A stretch of 33,944 bases of DNA from Candidatus Cloacimonadota bacterium (lineage in GTDB: Bacteria > Cloacimonadota > Cloacimonadia > Cloacimonadales > Cloacimonadaceae): assembly GCA_027318525.1 (NCBI GenBank), contig DAHVPA010000001.1, forward strand, positions 1-33,944, read 5' to 3'. Below are positions 1 through 9,030 of this stretch, piece after piece (position 1 is the first letter of the stretch; the number at the start of each line of letters is the position of its first letter). A program made the translations under genes and the position numbers. The notes under the pieces were generated by a model, which was not told where the DNA came from, made no database searches, and saw only the letters and a list, made by a program, of their open reading frames with translations.

Positions 1-2
1 TA

Positions 3-1748
3 ATAATATACTTTTATCTATCGGCATATTTATTAAGCAGTTGGAAGGTGCTATATAATGCAATACTTAAAGCTTTTAACGGACGCCTTCTGGACGAACA
101 TTTCCTGATGGCGATAGCATCAATCGGTGCGATTTATCTGGGGGAGTATCCGGAAGCAGTAGCCGTTATGGTCCTCTATGAAATCGGGCAGTTCTTTGAA
201 AACAAAGCAGTGGATAAATCCCGCCGCTCCATAGAAAATCTGCTAAAGCTCAAACCTGATGTGGTGCATCAGTTCATCAACGAAAAAACCGACGATGTCC
301 TGATTGGAGATATTGAGGCAGGTAACGAAATTGCCGTTCTGCCGGGAGAAAGAATCCCGCTGGATGGAATCGTAGTCAATGGACAGTCCTCACTGGATAC
401 ATCCGCCCTCACCGGTGAAGCCTTGCCAGTCGCGGTGGAAACCGGGGCACAGGTGCTCTCCGGAGTTATGAACCTGACCGGCAGACTTATCATCAAGGTA
501 ATTTCCACCGATGCGGAAAGCACAGTAACTCGCATCCTGAAACTGGTGGAACAGGCAACCCAGAAGAAAAGCAGGACAGAACGCTTCATCACACGTTTTG
601 CCCGCAAATACACCCCGGCTGTGGTCTTTCTCGCCATCCTGATTGCATTTATCATGCCTGTGCTGACAGGAAACCCGTTTGATGTCTGGTTCAGACGTGC
701 ACTCATCTTTCTGATTATCTCATGTCCGTGCGCACTCATTATTTCCATACCCCTGACCAATTACGCTGCCATCGGTGCCGCTGCACGCAAGGGAATCCTG
801 CTCAAGGGCAGCAACTTCCTTGATGCTTTGGCAAGGGCTACGACATTTGTCTATGACAAGACAGGAACCCTGACCACAGGCAAACTGACCATTAAGGATA
901 TTTATCCTGTGCAAAGCGTCACGGAAGAACAGGTTGCCATTGCAGCCCTGACCTGTGAGGAGAGTTCCTCTCATCCGCTTGCCAAGGCAATTAAGCAGAA
1001 ATTCGCTGAAACTTTATCCATTGCGCCGGCTTTGATGCATCAGGAGTTTCACGGGCGTGGAGTTAAGACCCAGACTTCCACAACGCAGTATCTGGCAGGC
1101 AGCAGGGCGTTTTTGAACGACATGGACGTTACCAACCTACCGGCAGAGCCTCTGGAGACCTGTATCTTCCTGGCAGAGAAAAATAAATGCTTGGGCTATA
1201 TCACTTTTTCAGATGAAATCCGCCAGTCTTTCCCTGAGGTTGTCAAAAAGCTGCGCCGGCTCGGCATCCGCAAACAAATCATGCTTACAGGCGACCATGC
1301 TGAACAGGCAAAACACGTGGCGGACTATCTGAAGCTGGATAAATACTATGCGCGCCTGCTACCTGACCAAAAAATGAAAGAGCTGGAAGCAATCGAACAG
1401 TCACAAAAAAGCCCGGTGGCATTCATCGGTGACGGATTGAACGATGCGCCTGTCATAACGAGGGCAGAGATTGGGATCGTCATGGGTGCCATTGGCAACC
1501 AGGCAGCCATTGAAGCAGCAGATGTAGTCCTTATGCAGGACGACCCGCAGCAGTTGCTGACAGCAGTCATGATGTCACGCAAGACCAAAGCAATCATGTG
1601 GCAAAATATCTTTCTCGCATTGGGTATCAAGCTGGCAGTCATGACTTTGGGAACTATGGGACTGGCAAATCTTTGGGAGGCTGTTATTGCCGATGTGGGC
1701 GTAACCCTTCTGGCTGTTGGAAATTCTTTGCGTTTGCTGCGTAAGTGA
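3..1748 (+). CDS. Heavy-metal translocating P1B-type ATPase, 5' end outside the window
   Basis: Exports or imports a soft divalent metal (Zn/Cd/Pb/Co class) across the inner membrane using ATP. The frame stays open to the left edge of the window and the residues before the first possible start (GTG at 48) still look like the end of a transmembrane helix, so the true start and any N-terminal metal-binding domain lie upstream. Counting from codon 48, I see the actuator loop TGEA (about 122-125), the membrane metal-site motif SCPCALIIS (CPC about 226-228), the phosphorylation motif DKTGT (about 270-274), the SSSHPLAKAI nucleotide-binding HP motif, and GDGLNDAP (about 461-468). Family membership is certain. 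The exact metal is inferred only from the CPC motif, which fits ZntA/CadA-like pumps. Followed 8 bp later by the TTGACA box ahead of thrS. Confidence 0.93.
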   Translation: MIYFYLSAYLLSSWKVLYNAILKAFNGRLLDEHFLMAIASIGAIYLGEYPEAVAVMVLYEIGQFFENKAVDKSRRSIENLLKLKPDVVHQFINEKTDDVLIGDIEAGNEIAVLPGERIPLDGIVVNGQSSLDTSALTGEALPVAVETGAQVLSGVMNLTGRLIIKVISTDAESTVTRILKLVEQATQKKSRTERFITRFARKYTPAVVFLAILIAFIMPVLTGNPFDVWFRRALIFLIISCPCALIISIPLTNYAAIGAAARKGILLKGSNFLDALARATTFVYDKTGTLTTGKLTIKDIYPVQSVTEEQVAIAALTCEESSSHPLAKAIKQKFAETLSIAPALMHQEFHGRGVKTQTSTTQYLAGSRAFLNDMDVTNLPAEPLETCIFLAEKNKCLGYITFSDEIRQSFPEVVKKLRRLGIRKQIMLTGDHAEQAKHVADYLKLDKYYARLLPDQKMKELEAIEQSQKSPVAFIGDGLNDAPVITRAEIGIVMGAIGNQAAIEAADVVLMQDDPQQLLTAVMMSRKTKAIMWQNIFLALGIKLAVMTLGTMGLANLWEAVIADVGVTLLAVGNSLRLLRK

Positions 1749-1756
1749 CGCTCTTA

Positions 1757-1785
1757 TTGACAAAAACCCTGCTTCTCGTTTTAAG
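1757..1785 (+). promoter_or_regulatory. Putative promoter upstream of thrS
   Basis: TTGACA at 1757-1762 followed after 17 bp by TTTAAG (1780-1785), which matches four of six bases of a sigma70 -10 box. It sits in the 66-bp gap between the P-type ATPase and thrS. It is one of ten TTGACA-type boxes found at operon heads in the window. Confidence 0.45.
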
Positions 1786-1814
1786 GATTGTAAATCAAAA
1801 ATATGGGAGACATT

Positions 1815-3719
1815 ATGTCGCTGAAAATTACTTTACCTGATGCATCTGTTAAGGAATACTCTGCTCCCATCACACCCCTGAAGGTGGCAGAGGAGATCTC
1901 GCCCCGCCTGGCTGACGCTGCAATTGCTGCTGAAGTCAATGGCAAACTGGTTGACCTCGATACAGAAATCACTACCGACGCGAGTCTGACTATACATACA
2001 TTCACCACCGAAACCGGAAAGGAAGTCTATTGGCACAGCACTGCCCACCTGATGGCGCAGGCTGTGAAACAGCTCTTCCCCAAGGTCAAGGTTACCATTG
2101 GTCCAGCCATTGAGCAGGGTTTTTATTACGATTTCGACCGGGATGAAAACTTCACTGATGAGGAACTCATCCAGATCGAAAATAGGATGAAGGAACTCAG
2201 CAGCCAGAACCTACCCTACTCCCGCAAAGAGCTTTCCAAACAGGATGCTGTGGACATCTTTGGCAAGATGGGTGAAAACTATAAACTGGAGCTTCTGGAT
2301 GCCATCCCGGATGGAGACATCATTTCCACCTATACCCAGGGTGATTTTATCGATCTCTGCCGCGGTCCGCACATAATTAACACCGGCAAGATCAAAGCCG
2401 TAAAGCTGCTCAAGACTTCCGGTGCCTACTGGCGCGGCGATGAAAAGAACAAGATGCTCAAACGCATCTATGGCATTAGCTTCCCCACCAATAAAGAGCT
2501 CACCGAATACCTGACCATGCTGGAAGAAGCCAAGAAACGTGACCACCGCAAGTTGGGCAAAGATCTTGACCTCTTTTCCATCGATGACGAAGTCGGTCCA
2601 GGGCTTGTTTTATGGCACCCTAATGGTGCAATGATGCGGCACCTGATTGAGCAATACTGGAAAGAAGCACACCTCAAAAGTGGCTATAAACTTGTTTACT
2701 CGCCACATATCGGGCGCGCTCATCTCTGGCAGACCAGCGGTCACCTCGGATACTATAATGAAAACATGTATGCACCAATGGATATTGATGGTCAGGAGTA
2801 TTATCTTAAGCCGATGAACTGTCCTTTCCATATTGCTATATACAAATCTAACCTCCGCAGTTACAGGGAGCTTCCACTCCGGCTGGCTGAGCTTGGCACC
2901 GTTTACCGTTATGAACGTTCAGGTGTTCTGCACGGACTGATGCGCGTGCGTGGATTTACTCAGGACGATGCGCATATTATCTGCACTGCTGAGCAACTCA
3001 AGGATGAAGTGGAGAAGTTGCTAGTCTTCTCGATGGATATGCTTAAGCACTTCGGTTTTGAGAACTTCCAGGTATATCTTTCCACCAAACCGGACAACCC
3101 GGTTGGTGACGACAAGGACTGGGAAATGGCTACTGAAAGTCTGCGCGAATCTCTCGAAAAGTTGAACATATCTTATGATGTGGATGAGGGTGGCGGAGCT
3201 TTTTACGGTCCTAAGATTGATATAAAGATCAAGGATGCGTTGAACCGTGCCTGGCAATGCACCACAATCCAGTTCGACTTCAATGAGCCCTTCCGGTTTA
3301 ACATGGAATACATCGGCGCTGATAACCAGCCGCACAGACCGTTTATGATTCATCGTGCTGTTTTGGGTTCCATGGAGCGCTTTTTTGGAACTCTGCTGGA
3401 ATACCACGCCGGCAATATGCCGCTCTGGTTATGTCCAGTGCAGGTCATGGTTTTGCCTATCACAGATTCTCAGATGGATTATGCCCGCAAGGTCACCGAG
3501 AACCTCCTCTCACAGGGCATCCGCGCTGAATATGATTTCCGAAGCGAAAAAATCGGTTATAAGATTCGTGAAGCTGAGATTAAGAAAATACCCTTTATGT
3601 GCATAGTCGGCAAGAATGAAGTGGAGAATGAGCAAGTTACCCTGCGCCGTCATACAGTCGGTGACCTTGGTGCTATGACTCTGGATGCAGCTATCAGCAA
3701 AATACAATCTGAACATTGA
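1815..3719 (+). CDS. thrS: Threonyl-tRNA synthetase
   Basis: Charges tRNA-Thr with threonine in the cytoplasm. The 634-residue protein has the usual bacterial layout: N-terminal TGS domain (1-62), editing domain with HSTAH at 74-78 and a downstream DLCRGPH, class II catalytic core, and C-terminal anticodon-binding domain. Zinc ligands fit C336 (in MNCPFH), H387 (in QDDAH) and H513 (in HRAVLGSMERFFG), a constant +2 offset from the E. coli enzyme's C334/H385/H511. I chose ATG 1815 over ATG 1803 because GGGAG (1805-1809) is placed as its ribosome binding site and MSLKITLPD matches the family start. The leader is short and I see no T-box. kdsD follows with no gap, so the two are cotranscribed. 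Confidence 0.97.
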   Translation: MSLKITLPDASVKEYSAPITPLKVAEEISPRLADAAIAAEVNGKLVDLDTEITTDASLTIHTFTTETGKEVYWHSTAHLMAQAVKQLFPKVKVTIGPAIEQGFYYDFDRDENFTDEELIQIENRMKELSSQNLPYSRKELSKQDAVDIFGKMGENYKLELLDAIPDGDIISTYTQGDFIDLCRGPHIINTGKIKAVKLLKTSGAYWRGDEKNKMLKRIYGISFPTNKELTEYLTMLEEAKKRDHRKLGKDLDLFSIDDEVGPGLVLWHPNGAMMRHLIEQYWKEAHLKSGYKLVYSPHIGRAHLWQTSGHLGYYNENMYAPMDIDGQEYYLKPMNCPFHIAIYKSNLRSYRELPLRLAELGTVYRYERSGVLHGLMRVRGFTQDDAHIICTAEQLKDEVEKLLVFSMDMLKHFGFENFQVYLSTKPDNPVGDDKDWEMATESLRESLEKLNISYDVDEGGGAFYGPKIDIKIKDALNRAWQCTTIQFDFNEPFRFNMEYIGADNQPHRPFMIHRAVLGSMERFFGTLLEYHAGNMPLWLCPVQVMVLPITDSQMDYARKVTENLLSQGIRAEYDFRSEKIGYKIREAEIKKIPFMCIVGKNEVENEQVTLRRHTVGDLGAMTLDAAISKIQSEH

Positions 3720-3721
3720 TT

Positions 3722-4702
3722 ATGAAGATTTCGCAATCCCCTGTTGATATTGTCAGGTATGAGCTCAACATGGCTTCAGAAGCCATAGCTGCGACAGCTG
3801 CTAAGCTTGATACTGATTCTGTTCAAAGAGCTTTTGACCTGATAATAAATTGCAGGGGAAAAGTGGTTGTCGCCGGTTTGGGCAAGACCGGGATAATAGC
3901 ACGTAAAATAGCAGCAACCCTTGCCAGTACAGGAACTACAAGCATTTTTCTGCACGCAGCCGAAGGTGTGCATGGCGACATTGGCATGGTGCAGGACAAC
4001 GATGTGGCAATAGCTGTTTCCTACAGCGGTTCCACCAAGGAATTACTTTCTGTGGTATCGTATTTCAAGTTTATCCATGTTCCTGTCATTGCTATGACTG
4101 GCAACTTGAATTCAGCATTGGCAGAAAGCGCTGATGTAGTGCTGGATTGTTCAGTTCCCAAAGAGAGTGAACCTTTTGGTTTGGTTCCGACTATCAGCAC
4201 AACTGTTACGCTTGCAATAGGTGATGCTCTGGCAGTTGCATTGCTGCAGCACCGTGGTTTTGTTGAGCAGGATTTAGCGCTGTATCATCCTGATGGAACG
4301 ATTGGAAAAAAATTGCTCCTCAGAGTCTGTGATCTTATGCATAGCGGTGATAGTCTCCCAATAGTCGAATCTGCTCAGAACATGACAGAAGTCATTATGG
4401 TGATGACAGGGAAAAAGCTTGGATGCACAGCAGTAGTTGATTTATCAGGATACCTGGTTGGAATGATTACTGATGGAGACCTCAGACGCCAACTGCAACA
4501 AAAACAGAACAAGCTTTTAGACTATACTGCCGAAGATTGCATGACTCCCCATCCCAAACACACCAATCCGGAAGTTCTAGCCGTTGCTGCTTTGACCTTT
4601 ATGGAAAGCCATAAGATTACAATGCTGCCTGTTGTCGATTCCGAGAATAAACCGGTGGGCATGTTACATATGCATGATTTAATCCAAGCTGGTATCATCT
4701 GA
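3722..4702 (+). CDS. kdsD: Arabinose-5-phosphate isomerase, KdsD/GutQ family (SIS + two CBS domains)
   Basis: Interconverts ribulose-5-phosphate and arabinose-5-phosphate, the first committed step to Kdo for lipopolysaccharide. An N-terminal SIS domain carries GLGKTGIIARKIAATLASTG and a serine-rich SYSGSTKEL phosphosugar loop. A conserved HPDGTIGKKLL linker follows, then two CBS domains (about 205-326) ending in PVGMLHMHDLIQAGII. The 326-residue length is normal. The start is ATG 3722, three bases after the thrS stop; the TTG at 3716 overlaps that stop and is less likely. Only a weak ribosome site is visible, so it may depend on translational coupling to thrS. Its presence supports an LPS-bearing outer membrane, in line with LptF/LptG at the right end. 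Confidence 0.93.
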   Translation: MKISQSPVDIVRYELNMASEAIAATAAKLDTDSVQRAFDLIINCRGKVVVAGLGKTGIIARKIAATLASTGTTSIFLHAAEGVHGDIGMVQDNDVAIAVSYSGSTKELLSVVSYFKFIHVPVIAMTGNLNSALAESADVVLDCSVPKESEPFGLVPTISTTVTLAIGDALAVALLQHRGFVEQDLALYHPDGTIGKKLLLRVCDLMHSGDSLPIVESAQNMTEVIMVMTGKKLGCTAVVDLSGYLVGMITDGDLRRQLQQKQNKLLDYTAEDCMTPHPKHTNPEVLAVAALTFMESHKITMLPVVDSENKPVGMLHMHDLIQAGII

Positions 4703-4719
4703 ATAACGCTTTCCCCGGC

Positions 4720-6609
4720 ATGATGCTCTCGGTTACAATCAGTTACCAACCTCCCACAGCATCTGAACATGAAGTCGGTATTGCCGCCGATTTTACTGAT
4801 TGGAAAATCATTCCCATGCAATATAATGATGGAATCTACACCATTTCTTTTCAACTTCCTGCCGGTATTTATCAGTATAAATTGATCGTAGACGGGACCT
4901 GGATGCCTGACCCCATCTCAAGTCAGACTACTCCTGACCCATTTGGCGGACTTAATACCATCTTGATTGTCAATGAACAACCTGAACCTGGTTCTTTGGA
5001 AGAACTGATTTATGCCCGACATCCTCAATTCATTGATGTTGAAGGTTTTGATACTCCGGATTGGGTTAAATCAGGAGTCATCTATCAGATTTTTCCCGAC
5101 CGTTTCTGCAATGGCAATCCCGACAACGACCCTGACTTCAGTGAATGGTATTATGATAACTGTAAAACCCCTCCCGAAAAAGGAACGCACCTCAAAGCCC
5201 ACCACGAGTATTTTCATCTTGTCTCTGACTGGTATGATATTTCAGGCTTGCAGCAAAGCCCTTATCTGGCAAAAGGCAAGCCAGACTGGTGGAGCTTCTA
5301 TGGCGGCGATATTGCAGGTGTTCGTCAGAAGCTTGATTATCTGCTTGACCTGGGCATTAATATCATCTATTTTAATCCCCTTTGGCAAGCTAAATCCAAT
5401 CATAAATATGACGCAGCCGATTTTCAAAAGATAGACCCGCATTTCGCTACTGAAGCTGAGCTCAGGGACTTTGTCTCGCTTTGCCACAACAAAGGAATCC
5501 GCATTGTTTTGGATATTGCTCTCAACCATACAGGTGAAACCTTTTGGGCATTCCGTGACTGTGTGGAGAAAGGTGAGCAAAGCGCATTCTGGAACTGGTA
5601 TGACTGGAAGCAGTGGCCTCTGCCCTCTCCCCTGCCCGAGAACTTCAAACCCAAGGATTATTACCAGTGCTGGTGGGGCGTCAAGGATATGCCTGACCTC
5701 AATTACGACCTTGCCCGTAAACATCCGGAGGAAAATGCTGTCAAAGACATTGCTCAGGCTCAGCCCAACTGGAGCATGGTCAACCACATCCTGACTGCTA
5801 TAGAATGGTGGCTCACCGATATAGACATAGATGGTTTCAGGCTGGATGTTCCGGACGAGGTTCCCTTTTGGTTCTGGCAGCTTTTTCGTGAGAAGGTCAA
5901 AGCCCTCAAGCCTGATGCCTGGCTGGTAGGTGAAGTCTGGACTCATGCAGCAGATTGGGTCTCCTCCTGCTACTTTGATTCTGTCATGAACTATGCACAT
6001 TTCAAAGACCCGGTCCTGGATTACTTTATCAAGGGCAGCATAAATAAAGACACTTTTCTGCAAAGATTGTATTTGGGACTTAAGACCTATCCATTATCTG
6101 CCCTCCATGTTATGATGAACCTGCTGGGCAGTCACGACACCTGGCGCATCGGTGAAATAGCCAAAGACAGACTTCACCTCCTCAAGCTGGCAATCTTTTT
6201 TCAGATGACCTATATTGGCACCCCTCATATCTATTATGGCGACGAAATCGCTATGGGCGGAGGTAAGGATCCGGATAACCGCCGACCCTTTGACTGGCAT
6301 TGGTATAACAACCTCAAAGCCGTTGATCTGCATGATTATTACCGAGAGCTGATAAAGCTCAGAAAAAAACTGAAGATTCTGCAGACCGGACTTATCCTTT
6401 TTACACCCCATCCCCAACTTCTCATCTTTGAACGCTTTAACGATAATGAAAGAGTTATTGCCGTGTTCAATAAATCTGATGTGCAGGTTGTTTACACTCC
6501 TTTGAATAGAACACCTCAGCTATTGTATTCTATCCCAGGCACTAACCTTGAGGTTAGTAACGAATCCATTACTATCAGCGCTTTCAGCGCAGCTCTCCTG
6601 AAAGTCTAA
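4720..6609 (+). CDS. GH13 alpha-amylase family enzyme with N-terminal CBM48 (neopullulanase/cyclomaltodextrinase-like)
   Basis: A cytoplasmic glycoside hydrolase likely acting on maltodextrins or glycogen; there is no signal peptide. Residues 1-85 form a CBM48/AMPK-type carbohydrate-binding fold (AADFTDW, YQYKLIVDG). The (beta/alpha)8 barrel has all four GH13 regions: DIALNH starting at D265; GFRLD with nucleophile D376; GEVW with acid/base E405; and SHD with D473. An inserted domain between regions I and II and the YGGDIAGVRQKLDYL segment resemble neopullulanases. The C-terminal beta domain ends about residue 629. It starts 17 bp after kdsD, at tandem ATG codons (4720, 4723). Functionally it pairs with malQ further right rather than with its operon neighbours. 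The exact substrate cannot be read from sequence. Confidence 0.9.
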   Translation: MMLSVTISYQPPTASEHEVGIAADFTDWKIIPMQYNDGIYTISFQLPAGIYQYKLIVDGTWMPDPISSQTTPDPFGGLNTILIVNEQPEPGSLEELIYARHPQFIDVEGFDTPDWVKSGVIYQIFPDRFCNGNPDNDPDFSEWYYDNCKTPPEKGTHLKAHHEYFHLVSDWYDISGLQQSPYLAKGKPDWWSFYGGDIAGVRQKLDYLLDLGINIIYFNPLWQAKSNHKYDAADFQKIDPHFATEAELRDFVSLCHNKGIRIVLDIALNHTGETFWAFRDCVEKGEQSAFWNWYDWKQWPLPSPLPENFKPKDYYQCWWGVKDMPDLNYDLARKHPEENAVKDIAQAQPNWSMVNHILTAIEWWLTDIDIDGFRLDVPDEVPFWFWQLFREKVKALKPDAWLVGEVWTHAADWVSSCYFDSVMNYAHFKDPVLDYFIKGSINKDTFLQRLYLGLKTYPLSALHVMMNLLGSHDTWRIGEIAKDRLHLLKLAIFFQMTYIGTPHIYYGDEIAMGGGKDPDNRRPFDWHWYNNLKAVDLHDYYRELIKLRKKLKILQTGLILFTPHPQLLIFERFNDNERVIAVFNKSDVQVVYTPLNRTPQLLYSIPGTNLEVSNESITISAFSAALLKV

Positions 6610-6642
6610 CCATAATTAGCATATCAGTCTTTCATTATCACT

Positions 6643-6690
6643 GAGCAGGGTCCGCAGAGAGTTTGCAGAGACTAAGTCTCTGATAACCCC
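6643..6690 (-). repeat. Dispersed intergenic palindromic repeat, copy A
   Basis: One of four copies of a repeat of about 45 bp. Read on the minus strand it starts GGGGTTATCA, continues with the palindrome GAGACTTAGTCTC and then TGCAAACTCTCTGC, and ends GGACCC. The palindrome forms a hairpin (CAGAGAC/GTCTCTG, loop TTA). The ends can pair as GGGT/ACCC. It lies 33 bp after the stop of the GH13 gene and has no T-tract. Confidence 0.88.
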
Positions 6691-6873
6691 GTTCGAAAGT
6701 CGGCTGCCAATAAAGCAGGATATATTCTCATTCAAGATAATGGTTAGTATGACTTCAATTGGGATATCGCCAAGTTCTAAGATATCTTATTGGGCACAAG
6801 TAATCAAAGCTATAAGACTTCTATATCTGGATATATTTTGCATTTTCAGAATAGACAGAACCAGGTTTTCCGC

Positions 6874-6902
6874 TTGACAGAAATCTGCCGTGTAGATTTA
6901 TG
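6874..6902 (+). promoter_or_regulatory. Putative promoter of tRNA-Ala
   Basis: TTGACA (6874-6879), 17-bp spacer, then TTTATG (6897-6902), a poor -10. The TTGACA box ends exactly 35 nt before the first base of the tRNA, the same distance as at tRNA-Pro. Confidence 0.5.
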
Positions 6903-6914
6903 GCAAACATGAAC

Positions 6915-6990
6915 GGGGCATTAGCTCAGCTGGGAGAGCGCTTGACTGGCAGTCAAGAGGTCAGCAGTTCGATCCTGCTATGCTCCACCA
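6915..6990 (+). tRNA. tRNA-Ala (anticodon GGC)
   Basis: Complete cloverleaf. Acceptor stem GGGGCAT (6915-6921) pairs with ATGCTCC (6980-6986). The D arm is GCTCAGCTGGGAGAGC. The anticodon arm CTTGA-CTGGCAG-TCAAG gives anticodon GGC, reading GCC. The T arm carries TTCGATC. Discriminator base is A and the CCA end is encoded (6988-6990). It is followed by a hairpin and the transketolase gene. Confidence 0.97.
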
Positions 6991-6995
6991 TTTTC

Positions 6996-7020
6996 AGCCA
7001 CTGGTTAACGGTGGCTTTTT
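6996..7020 (+). terminator. Hairpin with T-tract after tRNA-Ala, 19 bp before tkt
   Basis: AGCCACTG (6996-7003) pairs with CGGTGGCT (7009-7016) with one wobble and a GTTAA loop, followed by four further T. It looks like a small intrinsic terminator for the tRNA. Because the transketolase start is only 19 bp further and no second promoter fits between, it may instead act as a leaky terminator or a processing signal. Confidence 0.7.
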
Positions 7021-7039
7021 CATTATGGAGTGAAATATT

Positions 7040-8941
7040 ATGAAAATCCTGAAAGAGAAAGACTTCCAGACTATTGCTGAACAAGCGCTCCAAGCGCGTA
7101 TCAACATCCTGCATATGACAACCCTGTCAGCGTCGGGTCATCCGGGCGGCTCAATGTCTTCAATTGATATTTTGCTTACTCTTTACCACATGCTGAATAT
7201 CGACAGCTCCAATCCCTATATGCCAGAAAGGGATAGAGTAGTAGTCAGCAACGGACATATTTCTCCGGGGGTATATTGCACTCTCGCCCGGATGGGATTT
7301 TTTAACATTGATGATGCCATAGCAGAATTTCGGATGGCCGGCTCCATCTTTGAAGGTCATGTGGAAAGATATGTTCCGGGCGTCGAATGGACAACAGGCA
7401 ATCTGGGTCAGGGTCTATCTGCAGGTTGTGGATTTGCTCTGGCTGGAAGAATAAATCATAAGGATTATCACACCTTTGTCCTGATGGGCGATGGTGAACA
7501 GCAGAAAGGTCAAATCAGCGAAGCGCGTCGTTTTGCTGCCAAATACAACCTGCATAAACTAACAGCAATAATAGACTATAATCAGCTACAGATTGGCGGT
7601 TCCATCCATACCGTGATGCCGCAGAATATCAGAGCAGATTGGGAAGCTGATGGTTGGCTTGTCCTGGAAATCAATGGTCACGATTTGCAAGCCATATATG
7701 CATCCATACTTAAAGCATCAATATCTGAGACTCCAGTCATGATTTTGGCGCATACAGTTATGGGCAAGGGTGTCTCCTTTATGGAAAATCAGGCTAAATA
7801 CCATGGTTCTACACTGAAAGCTGAGCAGTTGCAGGAAGCCCTGAATGAATTGGAAGGCGAGAACAGACTCGAATATTATAAACAACTGAGAGAGAAAAAG
7901 AGCAGATCAGCGAAAGCCAAAGGCAATGAATTACCTAAGCTGATGCCGGGATTCAATTTGGGTCAACCCAAGGTTTATGCTGAACGAACTGATAATCGAA
8001 GCGCTTGGGGTAAAGCTATTGCCGATCTTGCAGCTATAAATGCAAATAGTAAAACTCCAATCGTCGTGTTTGACTGTGACTTACAAGGCAGCGTAAAAAC
8101 AAATGACTTTGAAAAAGTATGTCCAGACCACTTTATCCAAGGTGGAATCATGGAACAGAATACTGCCGTTGCTGCAGGAGCCATGTCCACCTGTGGAATC
8201 TCCACCTGGTGGGCAGATTTTGGCATGTTCGGGATTGACGAAGTATACAATGCCCAGCGCTTGAATGACATCAACCATGCCAACCTCAAGGTGGTCACAA
8301 CCCACGTTGGCATTGACGTAGGTGAAGATGGCAGAACTCACCAGTGCATAGACTACATCGGTCTGGCACGCAATCTCTTTCATTTCAAATTAATCTGTCC
8401 GGCAGACCCTAATCAGACAGATAGAGCAATCCGCTGGGCATCTAATCAGCCCGGTAATATTCTCATTACAATGGGACGCTCTGTGCTGCCAATCATTACG
8501 GGAGAAGGTAATGCACCTTATTATGATACCGATTACAGATTCGAATACGGAAAGGCAGACCTTTTGCGCCAAGGAGAAAAAGTTGCTGTAATAGTAACAG
8601 GAACTCCAGTGGGCAGAGTCCTCCAGGCTGTAGATAAACTAAAAGAAAGCGACATCAATGCTGCCCTTTGGTATGTATCATCACCGTTGGCAATAGACCG
8701 CAACATGATTGCAGAAGCTGCTCTATGCGGGACAATCGTCACTGTGGAAGACCACAATGTTAATAGCGGGTTGGGAACTATAATCGCTAATGAACTTAAT
8801 GAAAACCAGTTGCACTGCAAGCTGGAAAAACTTGGAGTAAGGGAATATCCCATCTCCGGAAGTTCTGATGATGTATACAAATGGGCTGGGCTTGATGTTG
8901 ATGCTCTTATGTCAGTTATTAGGAAAGCTTATCATGTATAA
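7040..8941 (+). CDS. tkt: Transketolase
   Basis: A thiamine-diphosphate enzyme of the non-oxidative pentose phosphate pathway that moves two-carbon units between sugar phosphates. The 633-residue single chain carries both halves. The N-terminal half has SGHPGGSMSSIDILLTLYH, the substrate motif SNGHISPGVY, GNLGQGLS, and the ThDP-binding GDGEQQKGQ at about 150-158 with its paired NYNQ-like IDYNQLQIGG. The C-terminal half has GGIMEQN with catalytic-type E372 and then THVGIDVGEDGRTHQ. The ATG at 7040 has a good site GGAGTG (7027-7032). No promoter fits between the tRNA-Ala hairpin and this start, so it is probably transcribed through the tRNA gene. It is slightly shorter than enterobacterial enzymes (about 660 residues); function is not in doubt, though the transketolase-like family can vary in sugar substrate. 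Confidence 0.93.
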   Translation: MKILKEKDFQTIAEQALQARINILHMTTLSASGHPGGSMSSIDILLTLYHMLNIDSSNPYMPERDRVVVSNGHISPGVYCTLARMGFFNIDDAIAEFRMAGSIFEGHVERYVPGVEWTTGNLGQGLSAGCGFALAGRINHKDYHTFVLMGDGEQQKGQISEARRFAAKYNLHKLTAIIDYNQLQIGGSIHTVMPQNIRADWEADGWLVLEINGHDLQAIYASILKASISETPVMILAHTVMGKGVSFMENQAKYHGSTLKAEQLQEALNELEGENRLEYYKQLREKKSRSAKAKGNELPKLMPGFNLGQPKVYAERTDNRSAWGKAIADLAAINANSKTPIVVFDCDLQGSVKTNDFEKVCPDHFIQGGIMEQNTAVAAGAMSTCGISTWWADFGMFGIDEVYNAQRLNDINHANLKVVTTHVGIDVGEDGRTHQCIDYIGLARNLFHFKLICPADPNQTDRAIRWASNQPGNILITMGRSVLPIITGEGNAPYYDTDYRFEYGKADLLRQGEKVAVIVTGTPVGRVLQAVDKLKESDINAALWYVSSPLAIDRNMIAEAALCGTIVTVEDHNVNSGLGTIIANELNENQLHCKLEKLGVREYPISGSSDDVYKWAGLDVDALMSVIRKAYHV

Positions 8942-8969
8942 AATACCAATCGACATTTGCAAAATCATA

Positions 8970-9005
8970 TTGACGAAATGAGCAACAAAAAGTTTTATAT
9001 ATAAT
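8970..9005 (+). promoter_or_regulatory. Putative promoter of the ferredoxin-AOR operon
   Basis: TTGACG at 8970-8975, with TTTTAT 17 bp on (8993-8998) and a perfect TATAAT at 9000-9005, 24 bp after the -35-like box. Which hexamer is used cannot be decided by eye. Confidence 0.45.
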
Positions 9006-9030
9006 ATTAGGAAAATATAGGAGCAGCCTG

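Larger units (their letters stand above)
6610..6914. other. Non-coding spacer between the GH13 gene and tRNA-Ala
   Basis: About 305 bp with no convincing ORF. It holds repeat copy A (6643-6690, minus orientation), a perfect 12-bp palindrome TAAGATATCTTA at 6778-6789, and the TTGACA box (6874-6879) used for the tRNA. I see no T-tract terminator for the upstream operon unless the repeat itself serves that role. Confidence 0.6.

Noticed and set aside
1749..1814. T-box or other long leader controlling thrS
   Set aside because: The gap is only 66 bp with a promoter-like box; there is no room for, and no sign of, a T-box structure.
5242..6063. 273-residue open frame on the minus strand inside the GH13 gene
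   Set aside because: Lies fully antisense to a gene with all four GH13 catalytic regions, and its translation shows no family motif or ribosome site.
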